Shown here in pieces: positions 1 to 8,631 of a stretch of DNA of 64,000 nucleotides; position 1 is the stretch's first letter; the number at the start of each line of letters is the position of its first letter. The translations under genes were made by a program, and so were the position numbers. The stretch comes from SZUA-547 sp963669315 (GTDB lineage Bacteria > Pseudomonadota > Alphaproteobacteria > Rhodobacterales > Rhodobacteraceae), in contig OY770021.1 of assembly GCA_963669315.1 (NCBI GenBank), positions 496,001-560,000 on the forward strand, read 5' to 3'. The notes under the pieces were generated by a model. That model was not told the origin of the DNA. It did no database searches and saw only the letters and a list, made by a program, of their open reading frames with translations.

Positions 1-6
1 GCCTGC

Positions 7-198
7 ATGAAATCAACCCTGACCGCCCTACTCTCCTTTGCCGCGATACTTGCGCTGTCTGGTTGCAACGAACTATGCGCGATCATTGGCGGCGATGAGG
101 CGAAGGGCGTTTATACGGGGCAGGCCGACGCGCCGCTTGACCAGAGTACGCGCGATGCGCTCGGCAAGCGCGCCGCGCACCAGAACTTCGGGCTGTAA
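7..198 (+). CDS. small lipoprotein in formate dehydrogenase locus
   Basis: A 63-residue protein with a lipoprotein signal: hydrophobic segment at residues 5-18 followed by the lipobox LSGC (Cys20). The mature part is only about 43 residues with no domain I recognise. It ends 39 bp before the formate dehydrogenase cytochrome b gene on the same strand, so it is probably part of that operon, whose catalytic genes would lie left of the window. Its job could be assembly or anchoring of the periplasmic enzyme, but that is inference from position only. Confidence 0.6.
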   Translation: MKSTLTALLSFAAILALSGCNELCAIIGGDEAKGVYTGQADAPLDQSTRDALGKRAAHQNFGL

Positions 199-237
199 AC
201 AGCCGCGCCCGGCGATGCGAATGCGAGAGGACGTGAG

Positions 238-1446
238 ATGAGGAACCGGACATTCCGTTCAGCGCTCAAGGCTCTTGGGCTGATTATGATCACTGCGATA
301 TTTGCAGGTGCGATCGCCGGCGCCCTGGTGCTGAACAGTCCGGCCGAAGCGCAATCGGTGCGTCCGCCCGCCAGCGCCGTGGTCAACGCAACGCCGGATG
401 CGCCGTCAGGCGGCCCAAGCGAAAGTATGGAGGGCGGGCCAGTGGGTGGCGCGGTGCCGGGCGAGACGCTGGGTACCGCCTCTCAAACCGACATCTGGCG
501 GCAAATCCGAAAAGGCGATGCGTTCTCGACCCAAGTGCTGGGGCCAAACTCGGGCGCACTCGTGCAATCAGAAGGCTGGGCGTGGCAAGCCTTCCGCGCC
601 GGCCCAATGCGCGACTGGGGCGGCTATGCGCTGGGAGGTATGCTGGCGTTCCTCTTCCTCTTCTATATCTTGCGTGGCCGTATCCGGATCGAAGCCGGAC
701 CGTCCGATGAGAGGATTCAGCGCTTTTCCGGGGTGGAGCGGTTCGCGCACTGGCTGTTGGCGGGGTCGTTCATCATCCTCGCCATCACCGGGCTGACGCT
801 GCTCTACGGTCGGCCTGTTTTGATCCCGGTGATCGGGAAAGAAGCCTTCGCGGCCTATCAGAGCTTCGGCAAGCTGCTTCACAACTATCTGAGCTTCGCC
901 TTCATGGCGGGGCTGGTTCTGGTTTTCCTGCTGTGGGTCGCCCACAACATTCCGAACCGTCTGGACCTTGTGTGGCTTGCCAAGGGCGGCGGGCTCTTCA
1001 CCAAGGGCTCGCACCCCTCCAGCCGGAAATTCAACGCCGGTCAAAAAATCATTTTCTGGCTGGTGGTCCTTTTGGGCGTCTCGCTCAGCCTCAGCGGCCT
1101 GGCGCTGATTTTCCCCTATCAGATCAGCATGTTCGGGCCGACTTTCGTGTTCCTGAACGGTCTTGGATTCAGCCTGCCGACCGACCTGACGCCGCTGCAG
1201 GAGATGCAGCTCAGTTCCCTCTGGCACGGAATCGTCGGCCTCGCCGCCATCGCGGTGATCCTGGCGCATATCTATATCGGCTCGGTCGGCATGGAGGGCG
1301 CGTTCGACGCCATGGGCGACGGAGAGGTGGACAAGAACTGGGCGCGAGAGCATCACGACCTTTGGGTCGAGGAAATGGAGGCGAAAGCCGCCGCCGAGCG
1401 AGGCGGGTCCGCTGCGCCGCCACCCAGCGCCACACCCGCTGAATAG
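238..1446 (+). CDS. formate dehydrogenase gamma subunit (cytochrome b556-type)
   Basis: A 402-residue integral membrane protein of the FdnI/FdoI family, which takes electrons from the formate dehydrogenase beta subunit and passes them to quinone. An N-terminal hydrophobic segment (about 10-32) and a Pro/Gly/Ala-rich linker precede four to five membrane helices between about residues 125 and 355. Histidines in ERFAHW, LLHNYL, LWHGIV and LAHIYI fit haem b ligation. The N-terminal extension makes it longer than the E. coli subunit (about 217 aa), as is usual for alphaproteobacterial versions. A lipoprotein gene precedes it and a WD40-cytochrome c gene follows 16 bp later, suggesting one operon with fdhA/fdhB outside the window. 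Confidence 0.9.
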   Translation: MRNRTFRSALKALGLIMITAIFAGAIAGALVLNSPAEAQSVRPPASAVVNATPDAPSGGPSESMEGGPVGGAVPGETLGTASQTDIWRQIRKGDAFSTQVLGPNSGALVQSEGWAWQAFRAGPMRDWGGYALGGMLAFLFLFYILRGRIRIEAGPSDERIQRFSGVERFAHWLLAGSFIILAITGLTLLYGRPVLIPVIGKEAFAAYQSFGKLLHNYLSFAFMAGLVLVFLLWVAHNIPNRLDLVWLAKGGGLFTKGSHPSSRKFNAGQKIIFWLVVLLGVSLSLSGLALIFPYQISMFGPTFVFLNGLGFSLPTDLTPLQEMQLSSLWHGIVGLAAIAVILAHIYIGSVGMEGAFDAMGDGEVDKNWAREHHDLWVEEMEAKAAAERGGSAAPPPSATPAE

Positions 1447-1462
1447 GCCGCGGCGAGGTTTC

Positions 1463-2782
1463 ATGCGCATCCTGGCCGCCGTTTCTCTTGGGGCAATCTG
1501 CGCGATGAGCGTTGGCTCGACCGCCGCGGAAGGATTTGGCCGGTTGGAGGGGCATGGCGGGCCAATTCAGAGCGTGACGATTTCAGCCGATGGCGCGCAG
1601 GCGATGACCGCCAGTTTCGATTACGCCGTCGGTCTGTGGGACATGTCCTCCGAACAGCTGATCCGTTGGTTGGACGGGCATGAAGCGGCGGTCAACACCG
1701 CCGTCTTCGCGCCAGGCGGACGCGCGCTGACGGCAAGTGACGATTTCGATCTGATCCTCTGGGATATCGCGTCTGGCGAGGCGCTGCACCGTTTCGAAGG
1801 CCACAAGGGCAAGGTGCTAACCGTCGCGGTCTCACCCGACGGGCGGCTCGCCGCATCCGCCGGCTGGGACGGCTGGATTGGCCTCTGGGATCTGGAGGCG
1901 CGCCGCTCGCTCGGCTTTTTGAAGGACCATGACGGCATGGTCAACGCGGTGGCGTTCTCGGATGACAGTCAAACCCTCTGGTCCGCCAGCTATGACGGAA
2001 CCATCCGGCGCTGGCGTCGAAATGGCGAAACCTTCACCTTCGACGAAACAGCGGTCAGCCATGGCTTCGGCGTGAACCTGATTGCGTTGAATGAAAGTGC
2101 GGGGTGGCTGGCCTATGGCGCGCTCGACGGCGCGGTTCGGGTGCTGAACCTTGATACGTCGGAAGAGATCGTCGATGTCACCTCTGGACGCCAGCCGGTT
2201 CTCGGCCTGGCGCTCAGCCCGGACGGCCAGCGTCTCGCCATCAGCGACGGCGAAGGATTCATCCATGTCGTCTCAACCGAAAGCTGGACGACAATCAGGG
2301 ACTTCCGCGCCGTGCCGCGCGGTCCGGTCTGGGCTCTGACGTTCACCGTGGGTGGCGACCGGGTTCTTGCGGGTGGGCTGGACGACCACGCCAACATCTG
2401 GCCTGTGGCCGACGCCGTTTCCGTCGCCGAAGCGGAGGTCACCGGAACCCGTTTTCACGCGGATGAGGGATTGACCAACGGCGCCCGGCAATTCGCCCGG
2501 AAATGTTCGGTCTGCCATACGCTGGAGCCGGACGGACGCCGCCGCGCCGGGCCAACATTGCACAGGCTTTTCGGCCGCAAGGCGGGTGCCGTGACCGGCT
2601 ATGTCTACTCAGAGGCGCTGGCGACCGCAGGCATCGTCTGGACGGACGAGACCATCGACCAATTGTTCGACCTCGGCCCTGAGCACGTCACACCGGGATC
2701 GAAGATGCCGATGCAGCGGATCACGAAGCCGGAGGACCGCGCCGACCTGATCGCCTTTCTCAGGACCGCGACCAAGCCTTGA
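1463..2782 (+). CDS. periplasmic WD40-repeat protein with C-terminal cytochrome c domain
   Basis: 439 residues. A signal peptide (about 1-23) is followed by six to seven WD40 blades (about 25-315), seen as repeated units ending in LWD or similar (GLWDMSSEQL, ILWDIASGEA, GLWDLEARRS). The C-terminal 100 residues are a class I cytochrome c: haem motif CSVCH at 348-352 and a likely axial Met near 415 in KMPMQR. It lies 16 bp after the formate dehydrogenase cytochrome b gene, so a role in docking or electron exchange with that complex is plausible. The WD40-plus-haem arrangement is read directly from the sequence; the electron partner is inferred. Confidence 0.88.
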   Translation: MRILAAVSLGAICAMSVGSTAAEGFGRLEGHGGPIQSVTISADGAQAMTASFDYAVGLWDMSSEQLIRWLDGHEAAVNTAVFAPGGRALTASDDFDLILWDIASGEALHRFEGHKGKVLTVAVSPDGRLAASAGWDGWIGLWDLEARRSLGFLKDHDGMVNAVAFSDDSQTLWSASYDGTIRRWRRNGETFTFDETAVSHGFGVNLIALNESAGWLAYGALDGAVRVLNLDTSEEIVDVTSGRQPVLGLALSPDGQRLAISDGEGFIHVVSTESWTTIRDFRAVPRGPVWALTFTVGGDRVLAGGLDDHANIWPVADAVSVAEAEVTGTRFHADEGLTNGARQFARKCSVCHTLEPDGRRRAGPTLHRLFGRKAGAVTGYVYSEALATAGIVWTDETIDQLFDLGPEHVTPGSKMPMQRITKPEDRADLIAFLRTATKP

Positions 2783-2974
2783 TCTTTGTTCACTGGCCGG
2801 CAGGGGCGACAAATAGCCCGGCGCGGCCAAGCGGCGTTTTCTCTCATCATTAAGATTAATCTCCCGACCTATTCATCTGCAATTCATCATGAATCCGGCA
2901 AGGTGCTGTCGTTACACAGGTTCTTGAAGCACACACAAGGTCGTAGTTGAGTACCAGTACAGGAGCAGCACCCG

Positions 2975-3313
2975 ATGCGCTTTAGTCACCACCTTCTGAT
3001 CACCGCGACAATTGGATGGATGGCCGTCGCTCTGGTCTGGGGCGTCGATACTTTCGTTTTTGACATTTCAGGCGTGCCGATCGAGTTGGCCTACATGACC
3101 GCGTTCATGGTTTCCGCCGTAGTCGGTGGATTAGTATTTCATGAAGCAGAGGCCATCGCCGCTCACGCCGAGTTTGGATCGTTCAGTTTCCTCAGCCCGT
3201 CATCTTTTGCTAAGAAACTTCGCGACGCCCAGAACCGTAGGCGCCTGAACCGCGCGCAAAGGACCGAATATCTGAAGGCCCGAAAATCCTGCAAAAACCA
3301 GCGCCGCTGGTGA
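2975..3313 (+). CDS. small membrane protein, unknown function
   Basis: 112 residues with two predicted membrane helices (about 5-27 and 38-58) and a strongly basic C-terminal tail (RNRRRLNRAQRTEYLKARKSCKNQRRW). An AGGAGC sequence lies about 9 bp before the ATG. It stands alone, 190 bp after the WD40-cytochrome gene, and ends at a clear bidirectional hairpin. I do not recognise a family. Confidence 0.6.
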   Translation: MRFSHHLLITATIGWMAVALVWGVDTFVFDISGVPIELAYMTAFMVSAVVGGLVFHEAEAIAAHAEFGSFSFLSPSSFAKKLRDAQNRRRLNRAQRTEYLKARKSCKNQRRW

Positions 3314-3316
3314 TAG

Positions 3317-3347
3317 CGGTTGCGGCGGCTTCAGGCCGCCGCAACCG
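3317..3347. terminator. bidirectional hairpin terminator
   Basis: A perfect 13-bp stem (CGGTTGCGGCGGC) with the 5-base loop TTCAG lies between two convergent genes, 3 bp after the stop of the rightward gene and just beyond the end of the leftward one. No long T-run follows, so efficiency is uncertain, but position and stem quality fit a shared terminator. Confidence 0.65.
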
Positions 3348-3353
3348 ATCCGC

Positions 3354-3806
3354 TCACATCTCCAAAATCTCGCGAATATCCTGTACCAGCTGGTCACGCG
3401 CCGTCTGCGAATCGCGCAGCGGAACTGAGGAGCGACTGGCGACAGCCACGGTGTAGATATCCTCATCCTGGTAAAGCTGTCTGAGAGAGATCAGCACCGC
3501 GACATTGTCGAAGCCCTCGCCCGCATACCCCCGGATTTCACCAGCCTCAAAATCAGCATTCTCGATGCGGCCGCTCGCCTCAAGCGCATCCCGTGCTGCG
3601 CTCCAGACAACCAATTTGGCGTGATCTTCGACAATAAAGGTGTGACCTTCGATCGGTTCTATGCTCTGGGGACTGGCGCAGCCGCCCAGGAACTGGGCGC
3701 ACAGAACCAACACGCCGAAACAAGCCGCGGATTTTCGATGCAATTGTCTCGCTCCCAGCCCGATTTCTCGCAAATTCAGGCCAGAGCGTAACAGCGGCGG
3801 CCACAC
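3354..3806 (-). CDS. putative outer-membrane lipoprotein
   Basis: The frame gives 150 residues with a lipoprotein signal: hydrophobic stretch CFGVLVLCAQFLGGC with lipobox LGGC. The real start may be an internal TTG just before HRKSAACFG, which would give a normal-length signal peptide; the listed start leaves a long leader. The mature part (about 107 residues) is acidic and mixed alpha/beta (FIVEDHAKLVVWSAARDALEASG) and resembles small envelope lipoproteins of unknown role. No family assigned. Confidence 0.55.
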   Translation of the reverse strand: MWPPLLRSGLNLREIGLGARQLHRKSAACFGVLVLCAQFLGGCASPQSIEPIEGHTFIVEDHAKLVVWSAARDALEASGRIENADFEAGEIRGYAGEGFDNVAVLISLRQLYQDEDIYTVAVASRSSVPLRDSQTARDQLVQDIREILEM

Positions 3807-3833
3807 GCCGCTACATTTCTTCAGGACGCCTCG

Positions 3834-4286
3834 TCAGGCTTGTCGCCCGCTAATCAGCCGAGCGATACGCGTCGCAAGCACCCGGTTCGACATATCCAAC
3901 CCAAGATAGCCGCCGTCAATCGGCCCTTCGAGTACTGACCCTCCCAGCGCCTCACCAGGCGCCGTCAAGGTCATGATCTTGCCTTCGGAGCGCCGAGTGA
4001 AATGCGACAGCTCTGAAGCGACCTGCGCCGTCAGAAGGATATGCAGTTTCGCAGCGCCGTTGGAAGCCGGCGCTACACGAAGCGCGATGACATCAGAACG
4101 CGCCACGGCGAATTGACGATCTTCAATTGTCAGGGTCAGAACAGCGCCGCTTGTCGCGGTGGCTGGACGGCTTGCCACAAGGATCGTCGCGGTCGCGAGG
4201 ATAAAGACAAACGCCCACAACACATCGCCCAGACGGGCTCGAGAGTGGTCCGCGCGGGACGACAGCCCGCGATACATCAAACTCAT
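3834..4286 (-). CDS. membrane-anchored SecD P1-head-like domain protein
   Basis: 150 residues from the ATG at 4286; 15 further codons upstream are open but look untranslated. One membrane segment (about 20-41, LWAFVFILATATILVA) is followed by a periplasmic domain of about 100 residues. That domain resembles the SecDF P1 head subdomain: a beta strand LHILLTAQVASELSHFTRRSEGKIMTLTAPGEALGGSVLEGPI, comparable to the family pattern in which a strand with L, F and T residues precedes G-K-x-L-x-I and a P-I-x-G turn. The SecD transmembrane part is absent. A second protein of similar design lies at 4887-5270 beyond the YaiI gene. Export partners are not visible nearby. Confidence 0.55.
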   Translation of the reverse strand: MSLMYRGLSSRADHSRARLGDVLWAFVFILATATILVASRPATATSGAVLTLTIEDRQFAVARSDVIALRVAPASNGAAKLHILLTAQVASELSHFTRRSEGKIMTLTAPGEALGGSVLEGPIDGGYLGLDMSNRVLATRIARLISGRQA

Positions 4287-4397
4287 GGTACGATACTCAG
4301 TTACGGCACACACAACACACTTACGCCACATTTCTACATGATTTCAGCAGCCTGCGCCACCATTTTAATGTCAAACGTCAATTTTTTTCGTCCGGAA

Positions 4398-4847
4398 TCA
4401 ATGTTTCAGCCGCAATTCTCGCTCCAACGCCTCCAGAAATCTGGATCGATCGCGCGGCCCAAAAGCGCGACCGCCGCCACCGCTTTGAAATGGATCGGAG
4501 GCGCGCAGATCGGCCTTCAGGTCGCGCATCGCCAACGCCATGCCGATATTGGCGGTGGTGAACGCCTCTCCACGATGGTCCAACACGCGAGCTTCAGCCT
4601 TTAAGCACTTGTCAGCCAAGGGAATATCCCCGGTTACGCACAGATCGTCCGGGCCGATGCGGTCTGCGATCCACATATCCGCCGCATCCGGCCCTTCCGG
4701 CACGATAACGGTTTCGACCAGAGGGTGAGGATTGGGGCGGATGCCGCCGTTGGAGACGATGAAGACGCGCGCGCCGTGGCGTTCTGCGACCTTCACGACC
4801 TCGGCTTTCACCGGGCAGGCGTCGGCGTCGATATAGATGGCGGTCAT
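4398..4847 (-). CDS. YaiI/YqxD family protein (DUF188)
   Basis: 149 residues, the usual length for the family. It opens with IYIDADACPVKAEV, the Asp-rich signature of the YaiI/YqxD group, which has a PIN-like fold, and continues with VSNGG, DAADMWIADRI, VTGDIPLADKCL and the C-terminal GGGGRAFGPRDRSRFLEALE. The conserved acidic residues suggest metal-dependent nuclease-like chemistry, but no activity is firmly established for the family. It sits between two SecD-P1-like genes on the same strand. Confidence 0.9.
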   Translation of the reverse strand: MTAIYIDADACPVKAEVVKVAERHGARVFIVSNGGIRPNPHPLVETVIVPEGPDAADMWIADRIGPDDLCVTGDIPLADKCLKAEARVLDHRGEAFTTANIGMALAMRDLKADLRASDPFQSGGGGRAFGPRDRSRFLEALERELRLKH

Positions 4848-4886
4848 GGAGCTTCTCGTTTCTGCGGCACGGGCTGTGTCCGGCTA

Positions 4887-5270
4887 CTACCTGCCGAGCA
4901 ACATGTCCATCGCCGCGGCGGCGGAGGGCTGGTCCGGAAAACCGAGCGCCAGTCGCCCGCTGGCTATCGCGACCTGCAGAATGGCCTCCATCACAAACTC
5001 TCCGCCGACATAGACGACGAGTGGCTGGCCCACATGGACGGCGGTGTAGCGCGCAAAGCGATCCTTCGCGTCGCCATTCAGCAGAATTTCCAGATTGACG
5101 GCGCCCGGCCGCGCGCCCTGCCGAACCTCCACGGCCCAGATGTCCGCAGGCGAAAATGCGAGACGCTCGGTTCCCGCCTCGAAGACGAGGGCGGGCGGCG
5201 CTTGATCCTGCGCGACGACGCGCGTCGCTCGAGTGGCGACCAATATCGACGCGAGACCAGTCGCGGCCAC
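4887..5270 (-). CDS. exported SecD P1-head-like domain protein
   Basis: 127 residues from a GTG start. The reading frame is open further upstream and would add RLTRWLDRREILGR before the annotated start, giving a twin-arginine-like signal (RREILG then ATGLASILVA). The true start may therefore lie upstream, overlapping the stop of the SRPBCC gene. The mature region (VNLEILLNGDAKDRFARYTAVHVGQPLVVYVGGEFVMEAILQVAIASG) again matches the SecDF P1 head pattern: a strand, F-A-x-x-T, then G-x-x-L-V-V-x-V-G. It is probably paralogous to the protein at 3834-4286. Confidence 0.55.
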   Translation of the reverse strand: MAATGLASILVATRATRVVAQDQAPPALVFEAGTERLAFSPADIWAVEVRQGARPGAVNLEILLNGDAKDRFARYTAVHVGQPLVVYVGGEFVMEAILQVAIASGRLALGFPDQPSAAAAMDMLLGR

Positions 5271-5305
5271 GCGCCCGAGAATTTCTCGCCTATCCAGCCA
5301 CCGCG

Positions 5306-5707
5306 TCAGACGAATCTCTCCGTAAGCGCCTCTAACCCGACATCCACGATCGCGCCGACAACTTCACTCGCATTCTCTGCGGTTGGCGTGAAGCTGGAGG
5401 ACCAGGTGACGGCGGAGCCTCCGCTCGGCCGCGCGGACACGGTGATCGTCGCGCGAAAATCGGCGACCGGAAGCTGGCTGGCGATGATCTCATAGGCGTA
5501 GGACCGATCGCCTACGCCCCAGCTTTTCTCCAGAATTTCGCCCCCGCCAACCAACATTAAACGGCGATGCTCTTCCCCATCGATCACCTCATGATCGGAC
5601 ATGCGGATCGACGGGTGCCACCGCGGCAGGCCCTGGAAGGCGCCGACGATTTTCCAGACCGCCTCGGGCGGCGCGGGCAGAAAGACCGTTTTGGAGATTT
5701 GGGCCAT
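5306..5707 (-). CDS. SRPBCC (START-like) family protein
   Basis: 133 residues, a typical single-domain polyketide cyclase/dehydrase-like SRPBCC protein. It starts with KTVFLPAPPEAVWKIVGAFQGLPRWHPSI, the standard first strand and helices, and continues with RRLMLVGGGEILEKSWGV and ITVSARPSGGSAVTWSSSF. Members bind hydrophobic ligands in a central cavity; no substrate can be predicted. The gene is 37 bp downstream of the class III alcohol dehydrogenase on the same strand and may be co-transcribed with it. Confidence 0.8.
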   Translation of the reverse strand: MAQISKTVFLPAPPEAVWKIVGAFQGLPRWHPSIRMSDHEVIDGEEHRRLMLVGGGEILEKSWGVGDRSYAYEIIASQLPVADFRATITVSARPSGGSAVTWSSSFTPTAENASEVVGAIVDVGLEALTERFV

Positions 5708-5744
5708 AGTTCCCTCTCGTCATTCCGCGCTGCGCAAGAGGCGC

Positions 5745-6857
5745 TCAATACACCACGACACTGCGGATGCTCTCGCCCGCATGCATCAGGTCGAAGCCCT
5801 TGTTGATGTCGTCCAGCGACAGGGTGTGGGTGATCATCGGGTCGATCTCGATCTTGCCGTCCATATACCAATCGACGATCTTCGGCACGTCCGTGCGCCC
5901 CCGCGCGCCGCCAAAGGCGGTGCCGCGCCAGACCCGGCCGGTGACCAGCTGGAACGGGCGCGTGGCGATCTCGGCCCCTGCAGGCGCGACCCCGATGATA
6001 ACGCTTTCGCCCCAGCCTTTATGGGCGCATTCCAGCGCCTGACGCATGGTCGTCACGTTGCCGATGCACTCGAAGGAATAGTCCGCCCCACCGTTCGTCA
6101 AATCTACAAGGTGGGAGACGATATCGCCGTCGACATCCTTTGGATTGACGAAGTGAGTCATTCCAAAGCGTTCCGCCTGTTCTTTACGCGCCGGATTCAA
6201 GTCGACGCCGACGATCATGTCCGCGCCCGCCAGCCGGCATCCCTGAATGACGTTGAGGCCAATGCCGCCGAGGCCGAAGACGACGCAGTTCGAGCCTTCC
6301 TCGACCTTGGCTGTGTTGATCACCGCGCCGATGCCGGTGGTGACGCCGCAACCGATGTAGCAAATCTTGTCGAATGGAGCGTCTTCGCGGACCTTCGCCA
6401 ACGCGATCTCCGGCAGCACGGTGTGATTGGCGAAGGTGGAGCAGCCCATGTAGTGCAGGATCGGATCGCCATCGAGGGTTGAGAAGCGGCTGGTCCCATC
6501 CGGCATCAACCCCTGCCCCTGCGTCGCGCGGATCGACTGACAGAGATTGGTCTTGGGGTTGAGGCAATAGTCGCACTCCCGACATTCCGGCGTGTAGAGC
6601 GGGATCACGTGATCGCCCTTCTTCAAGGTCTTCACCCCCGGCCCCACATCGACCACCACGCCCGCGCCCTCATGCCCGAGGATGGCGGGGAACAGCCCCT
6701 CCGGGTCTGCGCCCGACAGGGTGAACTCGTCCGTGTGGCAGATGCCGGTCGCCTTGATCTCGACCAGAACCTCGCCGTCTCGCGGGCCGTCCAGATTGAC
6801 GTCCATGACTTCGAGCGGCTTTCCGGCCTCAAGGGCCACTGCGGCGCGCGTTCTCAT
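5745..6857 (-). CDS. frmA: S-(hydroxymethyl)glutathione dehydrogenase / class III alcohol dehydrogenase
   Basis: 370 residues, full length for the family. Zinc medium-chain dehydrogenase with catalytic zinc ligands in GICHTDEF, GHEGAG and the later Cys (IGCGVTTGIG), a structural zinc loop with four Cys (CRECDYCLNPKTNLC), and a Rossmann motif GLGGIGLNVIQG. It oxidises the formaldehyde-glutathione adduct to S-formylglutathione, the first step of glutathione-dependent formaldehyde removal. No S-formylglutathione hydrolase is adjacent. GGGGAGAT precedes the ATG. The linked formate dehydrogenase tail suggests formaldehyde to formate to CO2 flux. Confidence 0.95.
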   Translation of the reverse strand: MRTRAAVALEAGKPLEVMDVNLDGPRDGEVLVEIKATGICHTDEFTLSGADPEGLFPAILGHEGAGVVVDVGPGVKTLKKGDHVIPLYTPECRECDYCLNPKTNLCQSIRATQGQGLMPDGTSRFSTLDGDPILHYMGCSTFANHTVLPEIALAKVREDAPFDKICYIGCGVTTGIGAVINTAKVEEGSNCVVFGLGGIGLNVIQGCRLAGADMIVGVDLNPARKEQAERFGMTHFVNPKDVDGDIVSHLVDLTNGGADYSFECIGNVTTMRQALECAHKGWGESVIIGVAPAGAEIATRPFQLVTGRVWRGTAFGGARGRTDVPKIVDWYMDGKIEIDPMITHTLSLDDINKGFDLMHAGESIRSVVVY

Positions 6858-6982
6858 CGTTTATCTCCCCGTTGCCACACCGTTGCGTAGGCGCTTCGAA
6901 TTGTCCTCGGATGGAGATTGCCCGCTCGGCCGGTCTCGCGCAACCTATGCGAAGGCGAAGCGACAAAGAGCGGCGATTCTCC

Positions 6983-7648
6983 ATGATTGAAATCACCCTT
7001 GGCTCGATTGGCTGGGACGCGATCGCGGCGGTGTCGGGTGTTCTGATTGCGACCTTCGGATTCGCGATCAACAAGCGGCTTCGACGGCAGGAGGAACTGA
7101 CTAAGCGCTACGCCCTGCTGGGCGAGTACCGGCAGGAGATTATGGGGTTCTCGAAGGAGTTCTTCGAAACTGTTTCAGAGGCGCTTGCGCTGAGAGCGCG
7201 AACCGACGATCCCAGCCCACCAACGGCGGAACTGGACCGCATCTCGACCCGGCTTTCCAGTCTGGTCGATACGGGGCGGTTCCTGTTCCCCAATCACATT
7301 CCGCGAGGCAGCGCCTACGGCGCCAAGAAAGGCCCGGCCTTCGCCGGATTCCGTCGGCCGCCGCTGGATGCGATCCTCGCGGCGCATTTTGCCGTCGAGG
7401 CGATGCGCCGGTCCGGCGATGGCGCCAAGCGCTATCTAGAGGATTCGATCCGCCATCTGAAAAGGACCAGACAGCCGCTGACCGAGCCGGTTCGCGATTC
7501 AGACCCCGTCTATCTGCTGATCCAGAGCCGGCGCTGCTATCTCAACGCCGTGGTGCCAGACACGTTCCCGCAAGAGTGGCTGTCGATGTTCTCCGACCTG
7601 CTGGGGCCGGTGAAGCGCGACGCTTCGGAGGAAGGCGAGAGCAAGTAG
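6983..7648 (+). CDS. hypothetical protein with N-terminal membrane anchor
   Basis: 222 residues from the ATG at 6983. One membrane segment at about 10-27 (AIAAVSGVLIATFGFAI) is followed by a long, mostly helical cytoplasmic region rich in Arg and Glu (INKRLRRQEELTKRYALLGEYRQEIMGFSKEFFETVSEAL). The middle contains LFPNHIPRGSAYGAKKGPAFAGFRRPPLDAIL. It resembles other uncharacterised single-helix bacterial proteins; no function can be given. It diverges from frmA, sharing a 125-bp upstream region. Confidence 0.7.
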   Translation: MIEITLGSIGWDAIAAVSGVLIATFGFAINKRLRRQEELTKRYALLGEYRQEIMGFSKEFFETVSEALALRARTDDPSPPTAELDRISTRLSSLVDTGRFLFPNHIPRGSAYGAKKGPAFAGFRRPPLDAILAAHFAVEAMRRSGDGAKRYLEDSIRHLKRTRQPLTEPVRDSDPVYLLIQSRRCYLNAVVPDTFPQEWLSMFSDLLGPVKRDASEEGESK

Positions 7649-7738
7649 AGTTCCGCAGCGCGCCCACAGCGTCGGACTCAGTTCCGCGCCGCGCACAAAT
7701 TGCACACTCGATAGAAGATTTTTTACGGAGTGCCTCAT

Positions 7739-8056
7739 ATGACAATGAACTTAATGCTTTGGAAATGGTCCGATCCGTACAACTCGCGCTCCAAGCGGCG
7801 CGGTCTGAAGTTTTTGAACATCACCAACGCTTTTTTAGAAGAAGGAGATCATCCGGCTTTCGGCGTAGCGGACTTCTACGGATTTCGCGAAGCATTGCGG
7901 CAGGAATTTGGACAGGACGAAGCCTTTCATCCCTTTGTTTACGAGCAATATCCCGAATGCGCGGTTGTGAATTACCCGAACGCCATTCGCTTTGAACTCG
8001 TTCCAAAAGTGGCCAGCATCGGAAAAATTTATGAGCTAAACTCTTCGGAGTTCTAA
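7739..8056 (+). CDS. hypothetical protein
   Basis: 105 residues from the ATG at 7739, chosen because ACGGAG lies about 9 bp upstream; a GTG three codons earlier is an alternative. Soluble, aromatic-rich (LMLWKWSDPYNS, VADFYGFREALRQEFG, YEQYPECAVVNYP). Codon use is less GC-rich than the neighbours. It reads like a small accessory protein, possibly toxin-immunity-like, but no family is recognised. Confidence 0.5.
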   Translation: MTMNLMLWKWSDPYNSRSKRRGLKFLNITNAFLEEGDHPAFGVADFYGFREALRQEFGQDEAFHPFVYEQYPECAVVNYPNAIRFELVPKVASIGKIYELNSSEF

Positions 8057-8127
8057 TTTGGATGATTGCTTGGGCAGTCACGAAATCGGCGCTCAAATCT
8101 GGATGGAAATCTGTGAACCTTGTTGTA

Positions 8128-8523
8128 TTAGCGCCGGTGCGGTCTCGCCCCGCCCCAGATATCCTTCGGCTCCATCTGCGCGACAAAACCCATGATCGCC
8201 TCGACCTCCGCCTCGGTCAGCACCACCGGGTGAATGGGCGGCGGCAGGGAGGCCGTGAAGGGCTCGGTCACGCCCTCTATCTGGGTTACGGCGATATGGG
8301 GCGGCTCCGTGTAGAACGCCTCAAAACGCGCTTTCCAGTCCGGATAGGCGCGCAGCACCGGGAAGGAGGGGGTCGAGCCGATGCCGCCAAACTTGTTCAC
8401 GTCCCCGATCACATGGCAGCGCCCGCAGTGGGCCAGCGCGAGGCGTTCGCCGTCCAGCGTCTCCGCTGCGGCGGCGGCCGTCGAAAGAAACAGAAAAACG
8501 ATCTGACAGGTCGCGATGCGCAT
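8128..8523 (-). CDS. periplasmic monohaem cytochrome c
   Basis: 131 residues from the ATG at 8523; codons upstream remain open to 8568. A signal peptide (MRIATCQIVFLFLSTAAAAAE) is followed directly by a haem-binding motif CGRCH at about residue 33. The C-terminal half has LTEAEVEAIMGFVAQME, the usual last helix of class I cytochromes c, and Met residues there could be the distal ligand. Electron partners are unknown; it is isolated between convergent and divergent genes. Confidence 0.8.
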   Translation of the reverse strand: MRIATCQIVFLFLSTAAAAAETLDGERLALAHCGRCHVIGDVNKFGGIGSTPSFPVLRAYPDWKARFEAFYTEPPHIAVTQIEGVTEPFTASLPPPIHPVVLTEAEVEAIMGFVAQMEPKDIWGGARPHRR

Positions 8524-8631
8524 ACAGTTCCGAGATAGAGCGCCAAGACCCGAAGTCATGACGGACAAGCGGGCTCAGGCGAGATCCCGCTCTAATGACA
8601 ATCGGGCGCACATTGAATTAATCTGGCCGAT

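Noticed and set aside
568..1470. 300-codon minus-strand frame opposite the formate dehydrogenase cytochrome b gene
   Set aside because: It is the antisense shadow of a well-supported membrane protein gene; composition is Arg/Gln/His-rich with no domain.
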